The notes below the pieces were generated by a model. The model made no database searches. It saw only the letters and a program-made list of their open reading frames with translations, and was not told the origin of the DNA. From Dasypus novemcinctus (Eukaryota; Chordata; Mammalia; Cingulata; Dasypodidae), in assembly GCF_030445035.2 (NCBI RefSeq), contig NC_080675.1, forward strand, positions 63,628,544-63,692,543: a stretch of DNA of 64,000 nt. The letters are read 5' to 3'. Of this stretch, positions 35,875-47,373 are shown piece after piece. Positions within the stretch are counted from its first letter, which is position 1. Every line of letters begins with the position of its first letter. Both the position numbers and the translations under genes were made by a program.

Positions 35875-37989
35875 TACATACTGAGGAAGAAATGAAAGGA
35901 AGTGCCTTGTCACTGTATATACAGGGCAACACCTATTACAGTGATGAAAGGCAAAATGTTAGAAACAAAGTTTTATAATATTTTCCATTTTATTAATACA
36001 ATTTATTTTTTGCTTCATTTTAGTATTTCTAAATTACTATGTATTCTATTTCTAAACTTTAAACCCATCACTATATTTCAATTTCCTATTAACTGAATTT
36101 GGCAATATATTAGGTTTCATTCTTGAAGAAGTTTTGGACCAGAGAGAGGTTCATCTATGGCAGGGGAGGAACGCCGGTGTGGGGTGATATTGATTGGGTG
36201 CACATGGATGGGGAGAGTTTTCCAGGGCATGTATATAGGGGATGTAAATATGTTATGATATATGTTGAGTATCTTTAGAGTAGTTATAGTTATGAACATC
36301 AATGGAGGGAATGCTGAGCTCCCACCCAGGGGAGGTCTGTCACATTCCCCAACAACAATAATACCCCCAAGGGCAATGGAAAAGATCAACAAGGAAGGAT
36401 GGTACAATAATGAGCCCTTGATGCTGATGACCATGCTTAGGAGCCTGTGTGCCTGAAATATGAACTAGGCCTAGAGCTGCACAGTGACTAAGAGTTACCT
36501 CCTGAGAGCCTCCATGTTGCTCAAATATGGCCACTCTCTAAGCCAAACTCAGGATGTAAATGCATTACATTCCCCATAACATGGGGCATGACTCCTGGGG
36601 ATGAGCCTCACTGGCACTGAGGGATTACTACCAACCACTATCTGGTGAAGCAACTAGAAAGAGACCTCAAATAAGAGGGTCAACTCAGACCAGCAGAATA
36701 TCTCAGCCTACACATTGGATCAAGTGTTAAAAACTGCTCTTTGACCTTGTGAAAAGGGGGAAATGACAAAGACAAATGAGTTGATATGGCTAAGAGTCTT
36801 CCAAAAAGAGTCGGGAGGTCATCAGAGGGGTCACATTTACTCATACCTCAGCAGGACCCAGAAAAAGTCAAAGTAGATACAACCTAGGCACTGGTTCTCC
36901 TGAAGGCTACAGAGATCCACAAGGTATATGGTCATGGCAGATGGATTTGGAGTTCTGTGCTATGGCAGAGGGCCCTACTTTGGAATTTGTGCTCTTGAGT
37001 GTGATGGAGCTGGACTCAGATGTGACTTTTCTACACATGCCTCTTCTGTCACTTTTACTGAACTTGTGGTTGGTACTAGGGATGGTGCATACTCAGGAGA
37101 CTTGAATTTCTGGACTGCCCATATGCTGCTGGGCCCTGAGCCTCAACAGAATGGCAACTCTAACTCCCTGGTTCATTGGTCTTACCCAGGTTAGCTAACA
37201 GGGAGGTGGAGATGGTCAACCACCACACCAGGGAACCAAGAGGACCTATGCCTGTAAGCAGAGGAATTGCATCCATCATCCTTGTGGAATCTAAGCCCCC
37301 TCTTGATCTAGAGATGGAGAGGCCATCACCATCCCAGGGTCCACAGAATGAAGGAATAAAATATGGACTAGAGTGGACTTACTGATATTCTACTATAAAA
37401 CTATTGTAATGAGTAATAGAAGAAATTTTAGCATCGAGGTGGAGAATGTGGCCACAGTATTTGCTGGGGGCAGGGAGAGGGAAGTAGAGATGTGATGTGG
37501 GGACATTTTGGGATTTTGAGTTGTTCTAAATGATATTTCAGGGTCAGATGCTGGACTTTATATATCCTGCCATAACCCACTGAATGTACTGGGGAACAGT
37601 GCAAACTACAGGGTAAACTGTTATCTGTGTAGAGCAGCAGTGCCCCAAAATGTATTCACCGAGTGCAATGAGTATTCCACAGTGATGGGGAAGGTTGTTG
37701 GCGTGGGAGGAGTGTGGTGGGGGGATGGGTAGTATACAAGAACCTCTTATTATATTTTAATGTAACATTTTTTGGGGGATGTACATATCTTAAAAAAACA
37801 ATTTACAAAAATGATGAGGTGGGGGTGGGGAGTGGTTTGTATGGTAACCTCTTATGTTTTTTGCTTTTGAAATGTTTTTTAATGTAATGTTCCTTGTGAT
37901 CTATTAACTTTAATAAAAAAATAACAGAGAAAAAATAATAAAATGAAAATATAAAACAAAGCAAAAAAACCCCACAAATAATAAAATGA
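35875..37989 (+). mobile_element. X-repeat, long copy of an unassigned xenarthran interspersed repeat
   Basis: About 2.1 kb starting straight after the L1-B A-rich end and finishing with AATAAA-type sequence (about 37911) and a long A-rich tail (37915-37989). No ORF of a known transposase, integrase or reverse transcriptase is visible, and there are no terminal repeats. Plus-strand landmarks: 'gcatgactcctggggatgag', 'cagcagaatatctcagcc', 'gagctggactcagatgtg', 'agctaacagggaggtgg', 'cctgccataacccactgaatg' and 'aatgtattcaccgagtgc'. Partial copies lie at 7739-7926 and 15640-15825. The A-tail suggests L1-driven retrotransposition. The original class is unknown to me. Confidence 0.65.
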
Positions 37990-38055
37990 GAATTTAATAT
38001 CACTACATTACATGGAAAGAAAAAAAATCAAATATAAAATGACAGATAAAACACA

Positions 38056-41000
38056 ATGATCAAAATGGATGAAATAAGAACTGCATTTACAGTAATAACA
38101 TTGAATGCTAATGTATTAAACTCCCCAATCAAAAGACACAGACTGGCAGAATGGATAAGAAAATATAAGCCATCTATATGTTGTCTGCAAAAGACTCACC
38201 TTAGACCCAAGGATACCAATAAATTGAAAGTGAAAGGTTGGAAAAAGATACTCCATGCATGCAGTAACCAAACAAAAAGCTGGGGAGAAGTAGACATCTC
38301 TACAATAATAGTTGGAGACTTCAATACACCACTCTCAGCATTGGATAGAACATCTGGGCAGAAGATCAATAAAGAAACAGAGAGCTTGAATAATATGATA
38401 AATGGAATAAACCTAACAGACTTATATAGAACAGTGCACCTCAAAACAGCAAGATATACATTCTTTTCAAGTGCTCATGGATCTTTCCCCAGGATAGACC
38501 ATATGTTTTTTCACAAAGCAGATCTCAATAAATTCAACAAAAGTTGGAAATCAACAAGTGGCAAATAAAGGGAAAATGCAGATATATATGGAGATTAAAC
38601 AATACACTCTTAAATAATCAGTAAGTCAAAGAAGAAATTTCAAGAGAAATCAATAAATATCTTGAGACAAATGACAATAAGATTACAACATATCAGAACC
38701 TATGGGATGCTGCAAAGGCAGTGTTGAGAGGGAAGTGTAGGTTGGTTCTTCAAGAAGATTAGCAAAATTGACAAACCCTTAGCTAGAGTGACTAAGGAAA
38801 AAAAAAATGATGCAAATAAATGAAATAAAAAATGAAAAGGGGAACCTTACTACTGACCCCACAGAAATAAGAGAGATCATAAGAGGATACTATGAACAAC
38901 TTTATGCTAAAAAACTAGACAACTTAGATGAAATGTAAAAATTCCTGGGAATGTATAAACAACCTACACTGACACTAGAAGAAATAGAAGACCTCAATAA
39001 ATAAATCACAAGTAAAGAGATTGAAACAGTCATCAAACAACTCCCCAAAGTGAAGCGCCCTGGACCAGATGGTTTCACAGGTGAGTTCTACCCAGTGATC
39101 AAAGATTTAATACAAATATTACTTGAGTTCTTCCAAAAATTGAACAAGAAGGAATGCTACCAAACTCATTATGAAGCCAATATCACCTTAATACCAAACC
39201 CAGGTAAAGATATTTTAAAAAAAGAAAATTACAGACCCTTTTCTCTAATGAATACAGATGCATAAGGTGTCTGCCTACTGCATGGGAGGTCTGTGGTTCA
39301 AATCCTGGGCCTCCTTGACCCGTGTGGAGCTGGCCCATGCGCAGTGCTGAAGAATGGTGCTGCACACACGGAGAGCTGACACAGCAAAGATGATGCAACA
39401 AAAAAAGGAAACACAGATTCCGGTGCCACTGATAAGGATAGAAGTGGTCACGGGAGAACAGACAGCAAATGCACACAGAGAGCAGACAACTGGGGTGGGG
39501 AGGGGGTGGGGAGAGAACTAAATAAAAAATAAATCTTAAAATAAAAACACATTAAAAGAATTATCCATCATGATCAAGTGGGCAAGGCTGGTTTAATGCA
39601 AGAAAATCAATCAGCATAATATACCACATTAAAAAATCAAAGAATAAAAATCACATGATCTTATCAATTGTTGAAGAAAAGGCATTTGACAAAATACAGC
39701 ATCCTTTCTTGATAAAACTACTATAAAAATAGCAATTGAAGGAAACTTTCTCAACATGACAAAGACCATATGTGAAGGACTGACAGCTAACATTGTACTC
39801 AATGGTGAAAGAATAAAAGCTTTCCAGTTGAGACCAGGGACAAGACAAGGTGTCCACTGTAACCATTGTTGTTCAATATAGTGCTAGAGGTTCTAGCTAG
39901 AGCAACCAGGCAAGAAAAAGAAATAAAAGGCATCCAGATTGGAAAGGAAGAATTAAAACTCTCACTATTTGCAGATGATATGATTGCATATCTAGAAAGT
40001 CCTGAAAAATCTACAACAATGCTGCTAGAGCTAATAAATGATTTCAGCCAAGTGTCAAGATATACGACCAATATGCAAAAATCAGTGGTGTTTCTATACA
40101 CTAACAATGCACAGTCTGAGGAGGAAGTCAGGGAAAAAATTCCATTTACAATAGCAAGTAGAAGAATCAAATATTTAGGAATGAGCTTAACCAAGAATGC
40201 AAAACACTTGTATTTCAGAAAACTATAATGCATTGCTAAAAGAAATAAAAAAAAGACCTAAATAATTGGAAGAGCATTCCATGCTCATGTATTGGAAGAC
40301 TAAATATTATTAAGCAGTCAATTCTACCCAAATTTATATACAGATTCAATGCAATCCCAATAAAAATTTCACCAGCATTTTTTAAGCCAATGGAAAATGC
40401 AATTATCAAATTTATCTTGAAGGGTAAGAGGCCCTAATAGCCAGAAACATCTTAAAAAGGAAAAGTGAAGTTGGAGGACTCTCACACCCAGATTTTAAAT
40501 CATATCACCTAGCTACAGTGGTAAAAATAGCATGGTATTGGCATAAAGATAGACACATAGACCAGTGGAGCTAAATTGATGGTTCAGAAACAGACCCTCA
40601 CATCTACAGCCAAGTGACTTTTGACAAATCCTTCAAACCCTCGCAGTTGGGGCAGAAGAGCTTATTCAACAAATGGTGTGGGAAAACTGGATATCCATAG
40701 CCAAAAGAAAGAAAGAAGACTCCTATCTCACACCTTATACAAAAATTAACTCAAAATGGATCAAAGATCTAAATAAAAAGGGAAGTACAATAAAGCTCCT
40801 GGAAGAAAATGTAAGGAAACATCTTTAAGACCTGGTGGTAGGTGGTGGATTCTTAAACCTTACACCAAAAGCATGAGCAATGAAAGAAAACATGGCTAAA
40901 TGGTACCTCCTCAAACTTAAACACTACTATGATTCAAAGGACTTCATCAAGAAGGTGAAAAGGCAGCTCAGTCGATGGAAGAAAATTTAGGAAACCACTT

Positions 41001-41686
41001 ATCTGATAAGGGTTTGATTTCCTTTCTATGTAAAGAGATCATACAACTCAACAATAAAAGAACAAGCAATCCAACTAAAAAATGGGCAAAAGATTTAAAT
41101 AGACATTTCTCCAAGGAGGAAATACAAATGGCCAAAAAGCACAAGAAAAAATGTTCCATATCACTAACTATTAGGGAAATGAAAATTAAAATGACAATGA
41201 GATATCATCTAACACCAAATAGAATGGCCATTATTAAAAAAACAGACAACAGTAAGTGCTGGAGAGGATGTGGAGAAATAGGAACACTCCTTCACTGTTG
41301 ATGGGAGTGTAAAATGGTGCAGCCTCTGTGGAAGACAATTTGGTGGTTCTTCAGGAAGCTAAATATAGAACTGCATATGATCCGGCAATTCCTGTACTAG
41401 GAATATATCCAGAAGAACTAAAAGCTATGACATGAATAGATATCTGCACACCAATGTTCATAGCAGCATTGTTCATAATTGCCAAAAGATGGAAACAATC
41501 CAAGTGTCCATCCGTCAATGAATGGATAAACAAATATGGTATATACATACAATGAAATACTATGCTGCAGTAAGAAAACATGAAATTGGGACATATGTGA
41601 AAACATAGATGAGTCTTGAAGGAATTATATTAAGTGAAGAAAGCCAGACTTGAAAGGGCAAGTATTGCATGGTCTCATTAATATGA
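38056..41686 (+). pseudogene. L1-C ORF2, deleted, SINE-interrupted
   Basis: Begins MIKMDEIRTAFTVITLNANV. The endonuclease has CCLQKTH, where the usual catalytic Glu of QETH is Lys. After LHACSNQTKS about 200 bp of the endonuclease are missing before VDISTIIVGDFNTPL, and another deletion lies near 38740. RT motif [12 protein letters not shown] is at about 39056. A DAS SINE replaces about 50 bp at 39266-39540. The catalytic FADD is intact (about 39967-39978). The C-terminal [14 protein letters not shown] is at about 41259-41300. Ends ..MVSLI with TGA at 41684-41686. Confidence 0.85.
39266..39540 (+). mobile_element. DAS-type SINE inside L1-C ORF2
   Basis: tRNA-derived head with box B GGTTCAAATCC (39295-39305), then 'cctccttgacccgtgtggag', 'gcacacacggagagctgac', 'aagatgatgcaacaaaaa', 'aacagacagcaaatgcacac', 'agacaactggggtgggg' and an A-rich tail with 'aataaatctt'. 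This family is known from armadillos and is the best single clue to the organism. Box A is worn. About 50 bp of ORF2 (compare L1-B 32605-32650) are absent at the junction. No clean target-site duplication seen. Confidence 0.88.
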
Positions 41687-42179
41687 ACTAAATACAAAGA
41701 ATAAACACATGGAATTAAAACCTAGAGTATAGGTTATTAGGAGATAAAAGGAGGGTTGAGAAGAACTATGGATGCTTAATGTATATAGACGTTTTAATTA
41801 ACTTGACTGTAAAAGTGTGGAGATGGGTAGAGTTGACAGTAACACATTATAGTGAGTAGAAACTGATTTATAAATGGGATGATTGTAACTGAAAAAGGTA
41901 GTCTGGGGAAGTAAATATTAATAGAAAGAAAGCTAAAGAATAATCTAGGGACTGAATAACACAGTGAAAGCAGAGGCGGTCGAAAATTGTGGTTAAGGGT
42001 ACAAATGGAAGAGAGTCCTTCTGTGTGCTAGAGCAGATGTACATCACTATTGCAGGATGATGGGAATATGGAGAAGCATGGGAAAACTACAATTGGTATG
42101 AACTATAGACTGTGGTTTACAGCAATACTATAATATTCTTGCATCAATGCCAAAGTTGTACTGCATTGATAACAGAGGT

Positions 42180-42540
42180 GTATGGAAAAAAATGTGCCAA
42201 ATGTATGCTATGGACCATGATTGGTGGTAATAGTCTGATGATATTGTCTCATAATTTGTAATAATTGTTCCACCAGGGTGTAGAGTTGTATGGAAAATCT
42301 ACACATCTGTATGATTGTTTTACAAGTTCACAATATCTGTAACAAAAATACATAAAAAAAAATAGTATGGGTTGGGGGAAAAATATACCAAATGTAAGAT
42401 AAAGACTATAGTTGGTAGTAATATTTTGGCGATGCTTTTGCATAGTTTGTAACAAATGTTTCACAACAATGCAAAGAGTTGGTGGAGGGGTGATGTATGA
42501 GATCCCTGTGTGATGCTATGTATGTTTATTTTTTAAGTTC
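42180..42540 (+). repeat. Two ~180-bp tandem units in the L1-C 3'UTR
   Basis: Units about 42180-42360 and 42365-42540 share 'ccaaatgta', 'tagttggtagtaat' or 'gattggtggtaat', 'gtttgtaa.aa.tgtt.cac', 'caatg..agagtt' and end 'aagttcacaat.t'. L1-F has three to four such units inverted at 44130-44960. Confidence 0.7.
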
Positions 42541-42559
42541 ACAATCTTTACTATACACT

Positions 42560-44098
42560 TACCCCGTACTTTTACTTGAAACTCTCTCATCTCTTGACTT
42601 TTTAGTCAGCACTTTCTTTTTTGCCCCCTGTTTTTAACATCTTCCTTTAGCTTTCATAGGTTATTCTTCTTGACTTTTAAATATTAGGATTCCCCACAGT
42701 TATATTCTTAGTCTTCATCAATTTTCACTTTACAGATTTTCCTTAGAAAATATTATCCAGCCTTATAGTTTCAACTCTCACTTTCATGTTCAAACTACAA
42801 TATTTATATTTCTCATCCAAGGTCACTTTTCTTTTGTCAAAGATTTATTTATTCCACTCTCCCCTTGCCCCACCCCCCCACCCCCTTCTTTGTCTGCTCT
42901 CTTGTGTCCATTTGCTGTGTATTCTTATCTGTCTGCTTGTCTTTCGTTTAGGCAGCACTGGGAGCCAATCCCAGGACCTTCTGGAGTGGGAGAGAGGTGC
43001 TGAATCTTGTGCCACCTCAGCTCCCTGGTCGGCTGTATCTCTCAGTTTTTCTCCTCTGTGTCTCTTTTTGTTGCATCATCTTGCTACACCAGCTCTCTGC
43101 TTGGGCCAGTGCTCCTGTGTGGACTAACACTCCTGCATAGGCCAGCCCTCCTGTGCAGGCAAGTTCACTGCTTGGGCTCACACTACATGTGAGCCAGCTC
43201 TCCTCTTGGGCCAGCTTGCCTTCACCAGGAGGACCTGGAAATTGAACCCTGGACCTCTCATATGGTAGACAGGAACCCAATCACTTGAGCTATATCCACT
43301 TCTCCAGAGTTTATTTTTGAGATACATATCCTTATTTCCTCGTGCCATAATCACCTTAAACACAGCTTGCACAAAGCCAAAATTCCTATCCTCCTTTTTC
43401 AAATGTTTTCCTTATCATTTATTCCCTATGTTGATGATTTTTATGACCATTCATTCTATGCTTAAGTTAGAAACCAATACACCATTCTATATCTCTTCCT
43501 CTCTATCACTAATTAGTTGTCAAGTCTTTTGCTTCATTGCTATCTAAATGATTCCTGATTTGTTCTCTTTCTAATCTCCATGGTCTTGGTCTTAGTTAGA
43601 CTCTCATCATTTTCACATAAAGATAATTGTATTAGCCTTCCTCTCACCCTCTAAAACTTATTTTCCATGTATATCAACAGAACACAATGCAAAATGTGAA
43701 TCTGTGTCACTCATCCCCTTTTTTTCAATCCTATAATGACTATTGCATTTAAAATAAATTATAAATTTCATAGTATTGTATAAAACATCATGCATCTACA
43801 GCCACTTCCCAATCTTTCCAGCATTATTTTTGCATACCCTTTCACTCCTTTTGTACCATATTCATACCAAACCACTTCAATTTCTCAAAGTCTCCTGCGT
43901 TGTCTCAAATCCACTGCCATCAATCAACTCCCATTTCTTTAACACCCGGTGAACTTCTATCCATTCTTTCTTGACACTTTCACCATTGCTTCCTAGAACC
44001 TCTTACTAAATTCCTCAGGCTAGATGTGGACCTTGTTACCAATGTTCACATAACACTTTGTGCAAACATTAATTTAAATACTTAGCACATTGTATTTT
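42560..44098 (+). mobile_element. L2 LINE fragment (left part)
   Basis: Diverged L2-like sequence on both sides of the SINE: 'tctcatctcttgactttttagtcag', 'tatctcttcctctctatcac', 'catccattctttcttgacac', 'accattgcttcctagaacc', and the L2 3' end 'acttagcacattgtatttt'. It continues at 48339 after L1-F. The match is old and partial; the left boundary is approximate. Confidence 0.6.
42838..43306 (-). mobile_element. DAS-type SINE (long form), minus strand
   Basis: Reading on the minus strand: 'ggaagtggatatagctcaag' head, box B GGTTCAATTTC (plus 43238-43248), 'ggtcctcctggtgaaggcaag', 'agcaagatgatgcaacaaaa', 'cacagaggag' and an A-rich end with 'aataaatctttg' (plus 42838-42856). Same family as 52338-52800 and inserted within the L2 fragment. 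Confidence 0.82.
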
Positions 44099-45214
44099 TT
44101 ATTTAAAAATTTATTGAAGCATGTCACTCATACATAAACAAATACAAACAATATGTGTATAAAAAGTTGTGAATTTACAAAACAAACATGCATAACATCA
44201 TACAGGGCCCTCATACCTCACCCTACCACCAATACCTTGTATTGTTGTGAGACATTTTTTACAAATGATGAAAGAGCATCCTCAAAATATTACTATTAAC
44301 CAAGATATTTTACTTTTGTTGTATTTTTCTCTCAACTCATCCTATTATTATTATTTTTATATCATTCATATGTGAACATACATGAAAAATAAGTGTATAG
44401 TAAAAGTTGTGAACTTAAACATAAATAACATCATACAAGCATCCCATACATCAATCTACCACTAACACCTTGCATTGTTGTGGGATATTTGTTACAATTT
44501 ATGAAAGAATATCACCAAAATCTTACTACTAACTATAGTCCATATCCTACATTTGGTGTACTTTCCTGTAAACTTACCTTTTACTTTTTAAAAATATATT
44601 TTTATAACAGAAGTTGTGAACTTACAAAACAATCATGCACAGGTGAATAATCTTTATAAAACACCCATCTATCAACATACCACACAGTGGTGAAATATTT
44701 GTTACAGTTTGAGAGATAATATCATCAGACTTTTACCATGAGCCATGGTCCATAGTGTACATTTGGCATATTTTTTCCACACTTCCCCATCATCAATACA
44801 GTACATCTTTGGCATAGATTTATGAATATTATAGTATTGTTGTTAGCCACAATCCATAGGTCTTTCCAGCTGTATTTTTCCCATGCTTTTCCACATTCCT
44901 AACACCCTGTGGTAGTGATGTACATCTGTTCTAGCTCACAAAGGACACTCTTGCATCTGTACCATCAACCACAATTCTCATCCACTTCTGGATTTAATGT
45001 GTTATTCAGTCCTTACATTATTCTCTAGCTTTCTTTCAACTGACATTTATATCCCTAGATCAACCTTTGCAGCCACATTCCCATTTATAAACAAGCTGTT
45101 ATTCACTAGAATGTGTTACCATCAATTATATACATTTCCACACTTTTACAGTAAAGTTAATTAAAACTTCTATGTACATTAAGCATCAATAGTCCATCTC
45201 AGCCCTCCTTTTAT

Positions 45215-46180
45215 CTCCTTGAAGAATCCACCATGTATCTCAGGTCTTGAAGATGTTTTCCTACCTTTTCTTCTAGAAATTTCATGGTTCTTGCTTTTAT
45301 ATTTAAGTCTTCGGTCCATTTTGAGTGAATTTTTGTATAAGTTGTGAGATATGAGTTCTCTTTCTTTCTTTTGGCTATGGATATCCAGTTCTTCCAGCAC
45401 CATTTGTTGAATGGACTGTTCTGCCTGAGCTGTGTGGGTTTGACAGGCTTGTCAAAAATCACTTGACCATAGATGTGAAGGTCTGTTTCTGAATCATCAC
45501 TTTAGTTCTATTGGTCTCTGTGTCTGTCTTTATGCCAGTACCATGCTGTTTTAACCAAAAGTCTGGAAATGAGCGTCCTCTTACCATTCCAAAATAAATT
45601 TTATAACTGTGTTTTCCATTTATGTAAAATATGCTGGTAGAATTTTTATCAGGATTGCATTGAATCTATATATCAATTTGGGTAGAATTTACATCTTAAT
45701 GATATTTAGTCTTCCAATTCATGAGCATGAAATGTTCTCCCAATTATTAAGGTCCTTTTAAAAAATCTTTTAACAATGCATTGTAGTTTTCTGAATACAA
45801 GTACTTTTCATCCTTGGTTAAGTTTATTTATAAATATTTCATTTTCACTCTTTTAGTCATTATTGTAAATGGAATTTTTTTCCTGATTTTCTCCTCAGAT
45901 CATGCATTACTCATGTCTTTTAAAGTCTATTTCATCCGATATCAGTATAGCTACTCTGACTTTTGTTTGTTTGTTTTGTTACTGAATGCAAGGAATATCT
46001 TTTCCCAGTCTGTCATTTTAATCTATTGGTATCCTTGGACCTAAGGTGAGTCTCTTGCAGACAGCATATAGATGGCTCATATTTTCTTATCCATTCTGCT
46101 AGTCTGTGTCTTTCAATTGGGGTGGTTAATCCATTAATATTCAATCTTGTTACTGTAAAGGCAGTTCTTATTTCACCCAT
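45215..46180 (-). pseudogene. L1-F ORF2 remnant with two deletions
   Basis: Reads MGEIRTAFTV (start codon 46178-46180) through the endonuclease N-terminal part (SICCLQETHL, then IDFK) to about 45900. It then jumps to the region following the RT catalytic box (EEKIRKKIPFTI-type, about 45895). The endonuclease end and the RT core are gone. It runs to [18 protein letters not shown] (about 45380), and a second deletion at about 45235 joins it to the 3'UTR, removing the C-terminal Cys/His domain. No splice-site pattern was evident at the junctions. Confidence 0.8.
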
Positions 46181-46309
46181 TTTGACCTTTGTGTTTTATC
46201 TGTCATATTTTATTTTCACCACTCTTTTGAGACTTTGCTATTTTACTGATACAATCTTCATTTCTAGACTCTCTTCCAGGTCTCCTGTCTTTTCTTTTCA
46301 GATTGTAGC

Positions 46310-47255
46310 AAGCACCCCCTTTATTATTTACTGCAAGATCAGTCTCTTTTATTATAAACTCTCTCAGTTTCTGTTTATCTGTGAAAATTCAAAACTCGCC
46401 CTCATTTTTGAATGACAGTCTTACCTGGATATAAGACTCTTGGCTGGAAGTTATTCTCTTTCCTCCTTAACTATATTATTTGACTGTCTTCTTGCCTCCA
46501 TGATTTTTCATGAGAAATTGAACTTAATCTTATTGGGTATCCCTTATATGTTATGCATTGCTCTTCTTTTGCTGCTGTCAGAATTCTATCTTTGTTTTTG
46601 GCATTTGACATTCTGATTAGCATGTGTCTCATTGTTGGTATACTCGAATTTGCTTGGATGGGAGTACATTGTCCTTCTTGGACATGGATATCTATGTCCT
46701 TCAATAGGGTTGGGGAATTTTCTACCATTATTTCTTCAAAAATTCTTTCTGCCCCTTTTCCCTTCTCTCCTCCCTCTGGGACACCCATGACACATAGACT
46801 TACATGTATCTTGCTTTTGTTTAGTTTCCTGAGATCTTGTTCAATTTTTTCCATTCTTTTCTTCATCTGTTTTTTTTTTTTTGTATGTTCACTTTTGGAG
46901 GCCTTGTCTTCAAGCTCACTGATCCTTTCTTTTGCCTCCTCAAATTTGCTGTTATATGACTCCTGTGTTTTTATTTCATTTATTGTGCTTTTTATTTCTG
47001 TAATATCTGATATATATATATCTGATATATATATATATGATTTCAAATACTTCTTTGTGTTCATCAAATATCTTCTTAATATCCTTAATCTTTTTTAGGC
47101 TTCTCATTGAATTTATTAAGGAGATTTGTTTGACCATTTATGATTAGTTGTCTCAATTCTTTTATGCCCTCTGGGTGCTAATCTTGTTCCTTTAACTGCA
47201 CCGTATCTTCCTGTTTCTTGGTATTAATTGTAGTTTTTTGTTGGTATGTTGGCAT
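46310..47255 (-). pseudogene. L1-F ORF1
   Basis: Start codon at 47253-47255, matching the L1-C ORF1 start (..TYQQKTTINTKKQ). The coiled coil is broken at 47000-47040 by an (ATATATCTG)-type simple repeat. The RRM-type part is clear: CVMGVPEGGEKGKGAERIFEE, then ENSPTLLKDIDIHVQEGQ, RHMLIRMSNA and CITYKGYPIRLSS. The frame is lost near 46475, after which ILYP-type sequence continues to about 46310. Antisense ORFs over this stretch are shadows. Confidence 0.82.
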
Positions 47256-47373
47256 CTGGATTACTAGATATATTATTCTGGGTGCAGTTCTCTTTTTAGT
47301 TTAGGGCTTTCTTGGCCTTTTTCCCTTGCTGGTTGTGTAGTAGAAGTCAAAGATGTAGTCGGTGCTGTAACCT

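Larger units (their letters stand above)
37990..42540 (+). mobile_element. LINE-1 element C, 3' half (ORF2 and 3'UTR)
   Basis: Resumes with the ORF1-ORF2 spacer at about 37990 and ORF2 at 38056, continuing the element cut at 28234. It ends with a 3'UTR (41687-42540) holding two ~180-bp tandem units. With the 5' half it makes about 7.8 kb, minus the DAS SINE. The 3'UTR matches that of L1-F (inverted, 44099-45180). Confidence 0.88.

Noticed and set aside
36117..37385. ORFs of 60-105 codons inside the X-repeat
   Set aside because: None matches a transposase, reverse transcriptase, gag or envelope family, and they overlap in opposing frames without conservation evidence.
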